Source: a virus
Reading direction: 5' to 3' (one strand)
DNA: 45,528 bases
IMG/VR virus record: IMGVR_UViG_3300009706_001403
Location: 1 to 45,528 of that record
Below, one piece after another: positions 1 to 6,902 of the stretch (position 1 is the first letter of the stretch; each line of letters starts with the position of its first letter). The translations under genes were made by a program, and so were the position numbers. The notes under the pieces are model-generated. The model ran no database searches. It had not been told where the DNA came from and saw only the letters and a program-made list of their open reading frames with translations.

Positions 1-1
1 A

Positions 2-835
2 GCGGCCGCCGAGAAATCAACTAAAGCAAGGCGTAGTTTAGGAATTGGTTATATTGGGTTAGCACATTATATAGCAAAGAATAAAGTTAAATATGATGAT
101 CCAGAAGCGTGGCAATTAGTAAATAAACTTACAGAATCATTTCAATATTATTTGTTAAAGTCTTCTAATGCTTTAGCCGTAGAAAAAGGCGCTTGTGAAT
201 ATTATGACAGAACTAAGTACGCCCAAGGGATTTTACCCATTGATACTTATAAACGCGATGTGGATGAAATTGTGGGTAGCGAATTATCTTGCGATTGGGA
301 GAAGTTACGTGAGGATATTAAGCAACATGGATTACGCCATTCGACGCTTTCGGCCCAAATGCCGTCAGAAAGTTCATCCGTCGTCAGCAACGAGACAAAC
401 GGGATCGAACCGCCAAGAGACTACATCTCAACAAAAAAATCCAAAAAAGGCCCGCTCAAACAAGTCGTCCCTGAATATTATCGTTTAAAGAATTTTTATA
501 CATTGCTATGGGATATGCCAAGCAACGATGGCTATATCAAGATAGTTGCAGTGATGCAAAAATATTTTGATCAAGCAATTAGTGGCAATTGGAGTTATAA
601 TCCATTGCATTATGAAGACAATCAAGTACCATTAAGTGTAATGGCTACAGATTTGTTACAAACTTACAAGTATGGCTGGAAAACATCTTATTATCAAAAC
701 ACTTATGATTTTAAAACAGATGATAGTGTTGAAGATGAAGAACCTGATGATATGCACATTGCTAGTGATCAACGTGGCTCGTATAAGAAAGTTATCGAAG
801 TTATCGACGAAGATTGCGATGCTTGTGTAATTTAA
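2..835 (+). CDS. nrdA: Ribonucleoside-diphosphate reductase class Ia alpha subunit, C-terminal part (5' end outside window)
   Basis: The frame is open from the first complete codon at position 2, so this is the last 277 codons of a longer gene and the ATG-like codons inside it are not starts. It aligns with the C-terminal third of E. coli NrdA: RRSLGIG, YAQGILPIDTYK, HGLRHSTLSAQMPSESSS, NGIEPPR and LLWDMP are all present. The SYYQNT motif carries the tandem tyrosines of the radical-transfer path, and the tail CDACVI supplies the CxxC pair that re-reduces the active site. NrdA reduces ribonucleoside diphosphates for phage DNA synthesis with NrdB, encoded 12 bp downstream. About 330-475 is visibly richer in G and C than the rest of the gene and contains a 25-nt word repeated at 38738-38762. 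Confidence 0.95.
   Translation, partial: AAAEKSTKARRSLGIGYIGLAHYIAKNKVKYDDPEAWQLVNKLTESFQYYLLKSSNALAVEKGACEYYDRTKYAQGILPIDTYKRDVDEIVGSELSCDWEKLREDIKQHGLRHSTLSAQMPSESSSVVSNETNGIEPPRDYISTKKSKKGPLKQVVPEYYRLKNFYTLLWDMPSNDGYIKIVAVMQKYFDQAISGNWSYNPLHYEDNQVPLSVMATDLLQTYKYGWKTSYYQNTYDFKTDDSVEDEEPDDMHIASDQRGSYKKVIEVIDEDCDACVI
451..475 (+). repeat. 25-nt direct repeat, copy in nrdA
   Basis: Positions 451-475 are identical to 38738-38762. In nrdA the word encodes part of GPLKQVVPEY. The match stops abruptly on both sides. Confidence 0.9.
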
Positions 836-847
836 GTAAGAGGAAAA

Positions 848-1948
848 ATGAAAACAGTTTTTAATAAAAAGAAGACCAACTTCGCCGAAGAACCTATGTT
901 TTTTGGGAGCGATCTTGCGATCCAACGGTTTGATGTATATAAGTATCCCATTTATGATAAGTTGACACAGACTCAACTGGGGTATTTTTGGAGACCAGAA
1001 GAAGTAAGTCTTCAAAAAGATAGAAATGATTTCCAAACTTTACGTGAGGAACATAAGTTTATCTTTACTAGCAATTTGAAATATCAAACATTGCTAGATA
1101 GTGTTCAAGGGCGCGGCCCAGCATTAGCATTTTTACCTCATGTTTCTCTACCAGAATTAGAAGCATGTATTATAACATGGGATTTCTTTGAAACAATCCA
1201 TAGTCGCAGTTATACATATATTATGAAGAATATATATTCTAATCCAGAAAAATTATTTGATAGTATATTGGATGACACGGCCATTATGAAAAGAGCATCT
1301 TCGGTTACAGAAAATTATGATAATTTTATTAATTATGCAGATGATTATAGAATAGGTAAGGGCACTCGTAAAGAACTTAAAAAGAGATTTTACTTAGCAT
1401 TACTTAATGTAAATATATTAGAAGGCATCCGTTTTTATGTTTCGTTTGCTTGCTCTTTTGCGTTTGGCGAACTTAAACTTATGGAAGGCTCTGCAAAAAT
1501 TCTGTCCTTAATTGCAAGGGATGAATCACAGCATTTGGCTATTACACAAAATATTATTAATACATGGCGCAAGAATCCCAAAGAGGATATCGAAATGACA
1601 CGTATTATGAAAGAATGTGAAGATGAAGTATATGCAATGTATGACAGAGCAGTTACTGAAGAAAAGGAATGGGCAAATTATCTATTTAAAAATGGTAGTA
1701 TGATTGGATTGAATGATATATTATTACACCAGTATATTGAATATATTACTAATCGTAGAATGCGAGCAATTGGTTTAGAAGCACGATATGATTATAGTAT
1801 GCAACATAATCCCTTACCATGGACACAGCATTGGTTAAGTAGTAAAGGATTACAAAACGCACCACAGGAAACAGAAATTGAAAGTTATCTTATTGGCGGA
1901 ATTAAGCAGGACATTGAGAAAGATACATTTAAGGATTTTAAACTGTAA
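848..1948 (+). CDS. nrdB: Ribonucleoside-diphosphate reductase class Ia beta subunit
   Basis: This 366-residue R2 protein matches E. coli NrdB almost position for position. Iron ligands are visible at Asp84 (LLDSVQGR), Glu115 and His118 (ETIHSRSY), Glu in LEGIRF and Glu/His in ARDESQH. The radical tyrosine is Tyr122. It should therefore be an active diiron-tyrosyl-radical subunit. The C-terminus (DFKL) resembles the tail that docks onto NrdA. The start has a good Shine-Dalgarno sequence (AGAGGA, 12 bp after nrdA). The stop codon overlaps the start of the ferredoxin gene (TAATG), so nrdA, nrdB and the ferredoxin form one operon. Class Ia RNR is common in T4-like phages. Confidence 0.97.
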   Translation: MKTVFNKKKTNFAEEPMFFGSDLAIQRFDVYKYPIYDKLTQTQLGYFWRPEEVSLQKDRNDFQTLREEHKFIFTSNLKYQTLLDSVQGRGPALAFLPHVSLPELEACIITWDFFETIHSRSYTYIMKNIYSNPEKLFDSILDDTAIMKRASSVTENYDNFINYADDYRIGKGTRKELKKRFYLALLNVNILEGIRFYVSFACSFAFGELKLMEGSAKILSLIARDESQHLAITQNIINTWRKNPKEDIEMTRIMKECEDEVYAMYDRAVTEEKEWANYLFKNGSMIGLNDILLHQYIEYITNRRMRAIGLEARYDYSMQHNPLPWTQHWLSSKGLQNAPQETEIESYLIGGIKQDIEKDTFKDFKL

Positions 1949-2256
1949 TGGTAAAAATATATGTTAAACTTGTTGATGGCAGTGAAAAAGAAATTGAGGC
2001 CGAAGTCGGCGATACAGTTAAAGATGCCATTGAATATGAATTGAGTCCGGACGATTGGGCTATGTGCGGCGGTTGTTTATGTTGTGCAACTTGTCATGTT
2101 TATGTAGAAAATGGAGACTATCCAGATATGGAAAAGTCTGAAGAGGCGGTACTAAAGGATTTAGGCGTCAACCAATTGGATAATTCTCGTTTAAGTTGTC
2201 AGATGGAAATTACAGATAGTAATGATGGCAACCATTTTACGGTTGCACCAAATTGA
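1948..2256 (+). CDS. [2Fe-2S] ferredoxin, YfaE-like, coupled to nrdB
   Basis: This 102-residue protein has the plant/adrenodoxin-type cluster motif CGGCLCCATCHVYV, giving the C-x5-C-x2-C pattern, and a distal ligand in RLSCQM. Two extra cysteines lie inside the loop. It starts on the TAATG overlap with nrdB. In enterobacteria, yfaE encodes a 2Fe-2S ferredoxin downstream of nrdAB that maintains the NrdB diferric-tyrosyl cofactor. By position and family this is the likely role here. It could also serve other redox enzymes in the window such as KorB or the radical SAM proteins. The fold and cluster type are secure; the partner is inferred. Confidence 0.9.
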   Translation: MVKIYVKLVDGSEKEIEAEVGDTVKDAIEYELSPDDWAMCGGCLCCATCHVYVENGDYPDMEKSEEAVLKDLGVNQLDNSRLSCQMEITDSNDGNHFTVAPN

Positions 2257-2271
2257 TTTTTATTGTATAAT
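2243..2271 (+). promoter_or_regulatory. Sigma70-like promoter before tRNA-Thr
   Basis: TTGCAC at 2243-2248 and TATAAT at 2266-2271 are separated by 17 bp. The predicted transcript begins about 20 nt before tRNA-Thr and could carry the tRNA genes, the two small ORFs and the glutamine synthetase gene. The -35 box lies inside the end of the ferredoxin gene. Confidence 0.55.
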
Positions 2272-2297
2272 AAGTAATATTATAGAAAACTGAATAT

Positions 2298-2373
2298 GCC
2301 CCTGTAGCTCAGTTGGTAGAGCAATGGTTTTGTAAACCATAGGTCGTTGGTTCGACTCCGACCGGGGGCTCCA
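2298..2373 (+). tRNA. tRNA-Thr (anticodon TGT)
   Basis: The cloverleaf is complete. The acceptor GCCCCTG pairs with CGGGGGC, the anticodon stem ATGGT/ACCAT encloses loop TTTGTAA, and the T arm GTTGG-TTCGACT-CCGAC is canonical. CCA is encoded. It reads ACA, a codon favoured in this AT-rich genome. Confidence 0.95.
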
Positions 2374-2393
2374 GTTTTAGGAGAAAGAAAAAT

Positions 2394-2570
2394 ATGTCTA
2401 CACATGATGACATTCAAAATTTAATAGAAACATATAAAGCAGAGTCTGCAAAATTTGAAGACAAAGGCGTTAAAGCATCTGCAGGTCGTGCAAGGAAAGC
2501 ACTTAGTGAACTCGGTAAGTTAACAAAAGTACGCCGAGCGGAAATACAAGAAAAGAAAAACAATATGTAA
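2394..2570 (+). CDS. Small basic protein resembling histone H1-like Hc1
   Basis: A 58-residue ORF begins at an ATG after a clear GGAGAAAG ribosome site, 20 bp past tRNA-Thr. The segment KFEDKGVKASAGRARKALSE followed by lysine/arginine-rich helix resembles the conserved N-terminal region of bacterial and chlamydial histone H1-like proteins (KG-K-A-RARKAL pattern). Those proteins bind DNA and compact nucleoids. If the resemblance holds, this is a small DNA-binding protein that might condense phage or host DNA. The sequence is short, so the assignment rests on one motif and the overall charge pattern. Confidence 0.6.
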   Translation: MSTHDDIQNLIETYKAESAKFEDKGVKASAGRARKALSELGKLTKVRRAEIQEKKNNM

Positions 2571-2584
2571 AGGAGGACTAAACT

Positions 2585-2692
2585 ATGTTAGAAACATTGT
2601 TTTGGGTCGCCGTAGGTCTTGTCGTTGGCTGGAATTTACTTCCACAACCAGCATGGGCAAAGGCACTATGGGACAAATGCACCGGTAAGTAA
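2585..2692 (+). CDS. Small single-pass membrane protein
   Basis: This 35-residue ORF has a very strong Shine-Dalgarno sequence (AAAGGAGG), 14 bp after the Hc1-like gene, which supports translation. The N-terminal half is one hydrophobic helix (LFWVAVGLVVGWNLL). It is followed by PQPAWAKALWDK. A similar arrangement, a glycine-tryptophan helix then PQP-W, occurs in the minus-strand gene at 21002-21304, so the two may be related. I do not recognise a function. It sits between tRNA-Thr and tRNA-Ala. Confidence 0.65.
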   Translation: MLETLFWVAVGLVVGWNLLPQPAWAKALWDKCTGK

Positions 2693-2697
2693 CCGAC

Positions 2698-2771
2698 GGG
2701 GGATTGGTGAAATGGGATCACGTGGCCTTTGCAAGGCTAAATTAAGAGTTCGACTCTCTTATTCTCCACCA
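2698..2771 (+). tRNA. tRNA-Ala (anticodon TGC)
   Basis: The acceptor GGGGGAT pairs with ATTCTCC and includes the G3-U70 wobble that is the alanine identity element. The anticodon stem TGGCC/GGCTA encloses TTTGCAA, the T arm is AAGAG-TTCGACT-CTCTT, and CCA is encoded. Confidence 0.94.
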
Positions 2772-2781
2772 ATTCTGCTGT

Positions 2782-2856
2782 GGGCCCTTAATTCAGCGGT
2801 AGAATGCCATCTTTACATGGTGGAAGTCGTTGGTTCGATTCCAACAGGGCCCACCA
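2782..2856 (+). tRNA. tRNA-Val (anticodon TAC)
   Basis: The acceptor GGGCCCT pairs perfectly with AGGGCCC. The anticodon stem CCATC/GGTGG encloses TTTACAT, and the T arm is GTTGG-TTCGATT-CCAAC. CCA is encoded. It lies 10 bp after tRNA-Ala and 22 bp before the glutamine synthetase start, so processing of the tRNA would free the enzyme mRNA. Confidence 0.94.
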
Positions 2857-2878
2857 CCATTTGCCTGGAGCAAACGAA

Positions 2879-3862
2879 GTGAAAATAAAAATTGAATATG
2901 TATGGCTAGACGGGTACAAGCCAGAACCATCGCTACGAAGTAAAATTAAAGTTGAAGATGCATGGACTGAGGATCAAGGCCCAAGTACGTGGTCATTTGA
3001 TGGTAGTTCAACTCAACAAGCATCAGGTAGTAAGTCTGATTGTTTATTAATGCCTGTGCAATTATATAATAATCCATTTTTACCTAATGCGTATATTGCA
3101 TTATGCGAAGTCTTAAACCCTGATGGTAGTCCACACGTAAGTAATACTCGGTGCCATTTAAATAATGATGATGATTGGTGGTTTGGATTTGAACAAGAAT
3201 ATGTGTTAGAAGTAAATAATCGTCCTATAGGGTTTCCTGATATTGGCTATCCAAAACCACAAGGAGATTTTTATTGTGGATCAGGCCCAAATAATGTAGC
3301 AGGTAGAGAAATTGCTGATGCACATTTAGAATTATGCTTAGAAGCAGGATTAAATATTACAGGAACTAATGCCGAAGTAATGATAGGCCAATGGGAATAT
3401 CAATGCTTCGGTGCAGGCGCAAAAAGAGCCTCAGATGATTTATGGGTTAGTAGATACATTATGCAACGCTTAACTGAACGTTATAATGTTAATTTTAATT
3501 TACATCCTAAACCTGTAGCAGGTGATTGGAATGGCAGTGGAATGCATACTAATTTTTCTAACAATGATACAAGGAATATTGGCGGCAAAGAAATGCTTAT
3601 TGAAATGTGTAAGAAATTGGAACAAAAGCATACCGCACATATTAATGCATATGGATCAAACAATGATATGCGTTTAACTGGTTTGCATGAAACACAGCAT
3701 ATTGACTCTTTTAGTTATGGTGTTAGCGATCGCGGAGCAAGCATACGTATTCCAATTGCAACAGCAGAGAATGAATGGAAGGGGTATTTAGAAGATCGCA
3801 GGCCTGCTTCGAATGCTGATCCGTATCAAGTTGTTAAAATCTTGATTGATACATTAAGTTAG
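2879..3862 (+). CDS. glnA: Glutamine synthetase, type II (eukaryotic-like)
   Basis: Glutamine synthetase makes glutamine from glutamate, ammonia and ATP. The protein shows GSII landmarks: WSFDGSST, DWWFGFEQEYVL, PQGDFYCG, TNAEVMIGQWEYQ, NGSGMHTNFS, RLTGLHET and SIRIP, ending EDRRPASNADPY. At 327 residues it is slightly shorter than typical GSII but keeps the catalytic regions. I place the start at GTG 2879, preceded by CTGGAG, because the longer frame from 2804 would read through tRNA-Val. The 3' end overlaps the opposing L33-like gene by 4 bp with no terminator visible. It probably raises glutamine supply for nucleotide synthesis, together with the PurM encoded at 13770. Confidence 0.95.
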   Translation: MKIKIEYVWLDGYKPEPSLRSKIKVEDAWTEDQGPSTWSFDGSSTQQASGSKSDCLLMPVQLYNNPFLPNAYIALCEVLNPDGSPHVSNTRCHLNNDDDWWFGFEQEYVLEVNNRPIGFPDIGYPKPQGDFYCGSGPNNVAGREIADAHLELCLEAGLNITGTNAEVMIGQWEYQCFGAGAKRASDDLWVSRYIMQRLTERYNVNFNLHPKPVAGDWNGSGMHTNFSNNDTRNIGGKEMLIEMCKKLEQKHTAHINAYGSNNDMRLTGLHETQHIDSFSYGVSDRGASIRIPIATAENEWKGYLEDRRPASNADPYQVVKILIDTLS

Positions 3863-4050
3863 TTATGTGACGGTATCCGAGTTTCTTCAAACCAGACGTG
3901 TTTACGTTTACTAGGATCATATCTTCGCATACGTAACTTTTTGCTATCCCGTACCATACTTCTAGTTTTCTCTATAGTAAAACTATATTTGTAACTTTTT
4001 CTTTCGCCTTCCGGCACCATTAGTACTAATTTACTTGCTTTCTTCGCCAT
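3859..4050 (-). CDS. rpmG: Ribosomal protein bL33-like
   Basis: This 63-residue basic protein reads MAKKASKLVLMVPEG, then KLRMRRYDPSKRKHVWFEETRI. The closing block matches the bL33 pattern (KLE-RKYDP-RKHV-FKE-KI), and the N-terminus fits the bL33 beta-strand region. bL33 is a small protein of the 50S subunit near the E site. The zinc-binding cysteines of some bL33 forms are absent, as in the C-minus type. It lies last in a minus-strand operon, overlapping the upstream gene by 20 bp. It may be incorporated into host ribosomes during infection. I am fairly confident of the homology; incorporation is inference. Confidence 0.75.
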   Translation of the reverse strand: MAKKASKLVLMVPEGERKSYKYSFTIEKTRSMVRDSKKLRMRRYDPSKRKHVWFEETRIPSHN

Positions 4051-4438
4051 AATGTTTATCCATAAAATCTTTTGCTAATTCAAATGATGCACTTCCTGCT
4101 GGGGAAACCCGTAGGATATTATTTAAAAGATCCTGTACAGAATCTTTAAAAAGGTTTGCTTGATATTCTATTTGATTTGCTTTGCTTTCTGCTTCGGCTG
4201 ATATATACTTAGCAGTATGTTGACCCATTGATGTAGTTATAGTATAATAAGCGGAATCTGACGTACAGTTTATTGGCAAGCACATATCATCAACCGGACT
4301 AGTTACATTTACATATGTTAACATTTGATCTTTAGTTATAAAGTTATTATTTTCAAACCAATCTTCATCTGGCAGATCTGCGAGATCAGAAAGTACATTC
4401 ACTGCTGACTCATATATAAGGTTCTCTTTTTTAGACAT
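4031..4438 (-). CDS. Hypothetical protein
   Basis: I do not recognise this 135-residue protein. The start at 4438 is chosen because GGGAG lies just upstream; an in-frame ATG at 4462 lacks a site. It is acidic near the N-terminus, with a helical C-terminal half (ISAEAESKANQIEYQANLFK). No membrane segment or catalytic motif is visible. It overlaps both neighbours by a few to 20 bp, so it is translationally coupled between the MscS-like gene and the L33-like gene. Confidence 0.7.
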   Translation of the reverse strand: MSKKENLIYESAVNVLSDLADLPDEDWFENNNFITKDQMLTYVNVTSPVDDMCLPINCTSDSAYYTITTSMGQHTAKYISAEAESKANQIEYQANLFKDSVQDLLNNILRVSPAGSASFELAKDFMDKHYGEESK

Positions 4439-4790
4439 TTTTCTCTCCCTTTCGTTGTCCATTTACTCTTACGTTGTCCTGTACAATGCGTTCAAGTTTT
4501 AAGTATGGTATACGTTCGTTTGGTACGTATCGCCATATCATGCCATCGGAACCAATTTTACTAAAGACAGTAGTCATATATCCAATAGATACAATTACAG
4601 CCTCTTCACCATCAAGTATTACAGTATCGCCGGGATTAAAGTGTGGCCTCAATTTAAATTTAATACCTTTTGCAAAAGATGTAATCCAGTCTTTTAATAA
4701 TGCGGCAAAAATTAAACTGGCCACTAAAGTAAGCCATGGCATTAGTAATACGCCTAATTCCAATGCCGCTAATCCTGTAAGATCGTTCAT
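4431..4790 (-). CDS. Miniature MscS-like membrane protein
   Basis: Residues 1-35 are hydrophobic (one or two membrane helices). They are followed by a basic linker and the segment FNPGDTVILDGEEAVIVSIGYMTT, then a VPNERI motif. This matches the beta domain of small-conductance mechanosensitive channels (F-x-GD-V, G-V-IG-T, VPN). At 119 residues it retains only the last membrane helix and beta domain and lacks the usual C-terminal alpha/beta domain. It may form a small pore, modulate host MscS, or act as a lysis accessory. The next upstream gene is also a membrane protein. Confidence 0.7.
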   Translation of the reverse strand: MNDLTGLAALELGVLLMPWLTLVASLIFAALLKDWITSFAKGIKFKLRPHFNPGDTVILDGEEAVIVSIGYMTTVFSKIGSDGMIWRYVPNERIPYLKLERIVQDNVRVNGQRKGEKNV

Positions 4791-4797
4791 ACTACTC

Positions 4798-5112
4798 TTA
4801 TTCTTCCTCTGACTGCTGTTTCATATCTTCTAACTGTTTCTCTATATGAGTTAGTCTCATGTTCTGTTCAGCATCATCTGGTAACGCACCTAGTTCACCA
4901 CGTGGCCATTTAATTCTAAACTCGTTATTTGCTTTAACGTGTACATCTTGTATAGCCATATTATGTTCTATAAACGTTATACGTCCCGTTAAATTAAAGT
5001 ACCCTGTTATTGCTACACCAACCAATATTAACAATGCTATTAAATTCCTTAAAGGGATTGTAATTTCGGATCTATCGTTAACGTTAAACCTGTTGTTGTC
5101 TTTGACACCCAT
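4798..5112 (-). CDS. Membrane-anchored coiled-coil protein
   Basis: This 104-residue protein has one membrane helix (LRNLIALLILVGVAITGYF) followed by a charged region and a C-terminal helical tail (LTHIEKQLEDMKQQSEEE). The start at 5112 is supported by TGGAG upstream; the GTG at 5127 has none. The topology (short cytoplasmic N-terminus, one helix, long external tail) would suit a holin-like, spanin-like or virion-associated protein, but no family is clear. It starts the minus-strand operon that ends with the L33-like gene. Confidence 0.7.
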   Translation of the reverse strand: MGVKDNNRFNVNDRSEITIPLRNLIALLILVGVAITGYFNLTGRITFIEHNMAIQDVHVKANNEFRIKWPRGELGALPDDAEQNMRLTHIEKQLEDMKQQSEEE

Positions 5113-5162
5113 ACAATTTATCTCCACATATAATATTACAAATATTGTGCAACTTTATATTG

Positions 5163-5885
5163 TTATTTATTAGTATTCCATCCGGATAATTCACCTGTCC
5201 ATTTTTTTCTTTTTTGTATAGGATTTTCGAAAAACTGATCAAGGTCTGTTGGCATTACGTATCCATCTTTATATAATGTATCTTTGTTAAGGCTTTGTGA
5301 AAGTAAATCTGTGTATTCAGGATTATTTTCCCCGGTCCATGGTGCACCTATAGTAATAGTATATTTTTCGTTATTGGTGTTATTTAACATTCCGTGCGGC
5401 CACGACCCATCAATAATAAAAGGTATTCCTTCTTTATTTTTTGGTGGATATACTTTATCGGTTGTTGTAACATAATATAATGTATCTACATTTCCTTGCA
5501 ATACAATTCGTAATTTATGTTGTATCGTCCCCATTTTCTTTTTATTACAATCAATGTGTTCTTCGTTACGATCATTCGGCGGCGTTTTTAAAACCATTAT
5601 TCTACCATGTGGTTGCATCCAATTAAAAATATACTTTTCGCAATAGTCAATTAAATCAATTGGAGCATTTTTAGTCCAAACAAATTCATTGCCATCTTTT
5701 TTAACAATAGTATCTTTTCCACTAGTTCCTCCGCCCTGTGAATGAAGGGTAAGCATAGTAGTTTTTCTATATGGATCGTAGAACCACGCATCGCTGGGGA
5801 TTTTTTTAATATCTGCAATTATTTTTTTAGTATCACATTTAGGTAATTGTAAATAAGTGAACAGTATATTTTTGTGTACGGACAT
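5163..5885 (-). CDS. Probable 2OG-Fe(II) oxygenase (Asp/Asn hydroxylase-like)
   Basis: The 240-residue protein has the spacing of a double-stranded beta-helix dioxygenase: H110-x-D112 (EEHIDC), then LRIVLQG, PFIIDG, and His164 in SWPHGMLNN, followed by YTITIG. This resembles aspartyl/asparaginyl beta-hydroxylase-like phage proteins, which use 2-oxoglutarate and Fe(II). The residue that would bind the 2OG carboxylate is uncertain (Lys174, or Arg126). The protein substrate is unknown. The gene follows the radical SAM gene on the same strand. Its ATG is exactly 5 nt from an ATAAATA motif with no ribosome-binding site, implying a leaderless late mRNA. Confidence 0.65.
   Translation of the reverse strand: MSVHKNILFTYLQLPKCDTKKIIADIKKIPSDAWFYDPYRKTTMLTLHSQGGGTSGKDTIVKKDGNEFVWTKNAPIDLIDYCEKYIFNWMQPHGRIMVLKTPPNDRNEEHIDCNKKKMGTIQHKLRIVLQGNVDTLYYVTTTDKVYPPKNKEGIPFIIDGSWPHGMLNNTNNEKYTITIGAPWTGENNPEYTDLLSQSLNKDTLYKDGYVMPTDLDQFFENPIQKRKKWTGELSGWNTNK
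5164..5170 (-). promoter_or_regulatory. T4-type late promoter motif ATAAATA
   Basis: ATAAATA on the minus strand overlaps the stop of the 2OG oxygenase-like gene. The next start (5112) is about 50 nt downstream and has a Shine-Dalgarno sequence, so this would produce a leadered mRNA for the membrane-protein/L33-like operon. Confidence 0.5.
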
Positions 5886-5890
5886 ACAAA

Positions 5891-5897
5891 TATTTAT
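5891..5897 (-). promoter_or_regulatory. T4-type late promoter ATAAATA, leaderless geometry
   Basis: Minus-strand ATAAATA, then 5 nt, then the ATG at 5885. In T4 the late octamer spans about -13 to -6, so +1 would be the A of the ATG. Confidence 0.65.
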
Positions 5898-6838
5898 TGT
5901 ACTGCTCGTTTTGCCACCATTAGATTTAATGGATTAAGACATAAGTTTTGGTTACATATAACTGGATTGGTTGGAAAGGTAAATACTGTATCGGATACTT
6001 TTCCTATTATTTGACTTTGTGGGCATACACTAGTTCTAATATTTCCAGACATGTCGATCACAATTAAATTTGTACCTATTTCACAACGCATACCTTTAAA
6101 ATTATTCATTTTATTAGATAGGAGTTCATTTGCACCATAGTATACGATAGTACCATCCTCATATGTTAATTCTTGATCTTTAATTATTTCACCAGGACCT
6201 TTACTAAACATAATATTTAAATCTTTTTTGGTATATTTGTAAAAATGTTCACCTGTTTGATTGACTTTGTCAAATAACGGCTTTATAATTATAACAACGT
6301 CATGCTTATAAGTTGAAATAAGTTCTTCAGCATAAGAAACTATATCATCCATATAATCAATGACTGCCGCAAATTGACAAAAAACTTTACAGTTTTCTTT
6401 TATGGCCATTCCAACAATTTCTTTATAATGGGTGAAATTGGAATGTTGTGGATGATAAGTAAAGTTAACTATAGATAGAAAGGGTAGTATTTCCCCCCAA
6501 TATCGTTTTGTTCGACTTCCATTTGTGATTATAGATGTTCTGGCATTGTTAGCCCAACATAGTTGGAGAATTTCAGGAAAGTACTTACATAATGTAACTT
6601 CCCCGCCAAGAAAATCTAGTCTTATTGTGTTATTTGATTGTTTAATATGGTTAAAAAGGTTAATTAAGAAATTAGTTGCTGATTCATAACTAGGCCAGTT
6701 AAATGATGAGTTATGTAAATAAGGTGGACAATATTCGCAAGTCCAATTACAACTATTTCCAAAAGACCATTGTATGAATAGCTCATTGAGAGGTTCTGTA
6801 GGGTTTTTACGGGGTGTAATAGATACCAATTGATTCAT
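5894..6838 (-). CDS. Radical SAM protein
   Basis: The 314-residue protein has the radical SAM cluster motif C30-x3-C34-x2-C37 (SCNWTCEYC). It also has LDFLGGEVTL, matching the GGE SAM-binding motif, and a TNGS strand. Additional C-terminal cysteines (MRCEIG, SVCPQ, ICNQNLC) could hold an auxiliary SPASM/twitch-type cluster. The substrate is unknown; SPASM proteins usually modify peptides. It neighbours a probable 2OG oxygenase on the same strand, suggesting two late oxidative modification enzymes. The ATG is 5 nt from a GTAAATA late-type motif and lacks a Shine-Dalgarno sequence. Confidence 0.88.
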   Translation of the reverse strand: MNQLVSITPRKNPTEPLNELFIQWSFGNSCNWTCEYCPPYLHNSSFNWPSYESATNFLINLFNHIKQSNNTIRLDFLGGEVTLCKYFPEILQLCWANNARTSIITNGSRTKRYWGEILPFLSIVNFTYHPQHSNFTHYKEIVGMAIKENCKVFCQFAAVIDYMDDIVSYAEELISTYKHDVVIIIKPLFDKVNQTGEHFYKYTKKDLNIMFSKGPGEIIKDQELTYEDGTIVYYGANELLSNKMNNFKGMRCEIGTNLIVIDMSGNIRTSVCPQSQIIGKVSDTVFTFPTNPVICNQNLCLNPLNLMVAKRAVQ

Positions 6839-6841
6839 ACA

Positions 6842-6868
6842 ACTATTTACGCGATCGAAGTAAATAGT
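6842..6868. promoter_or_regulatory. Palindromic divergent late-type promoter pair
   Basis: ACTATTTAC, a 9-nt spacer, then GTAAATAGT form a perfect 9-bp inverted repeat. Each arm contains GTAAATA reading outward. The left arm sits 5 nt from the radical SAM ATG (6838, minus). The right arm is 36 nt from the PrkA ATG (6903, plus), which has its own GGGAG. The element could drive both operons, be an operator, or do both. Confidence 0.6.
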
Positions 6869-6902
6869 AGTAGCAAAATAGACACTAATGGGAGCGTCAT
6901 AT

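Noticed and set aside
1-12. NotI-like GCGGCCGC words (near 1, 14412, 33007, 43560, 44930) as cloning scars or recombination sites
   Set aside because: They are in frame as alanine codon runs, with no vector sequence around them.
152-835. Treating 152-835 as a complete gene
   Set aside because: The frame is open and matches NrdA from position 2, so the start lies outside the window.
2804-2878. N-terminal extension of glutamine synthetase from ATG 2804
   Set aside because: It would translate tRNA-Val; GTG 2879 has CTGGAG upstream and gives the family N-terminus.
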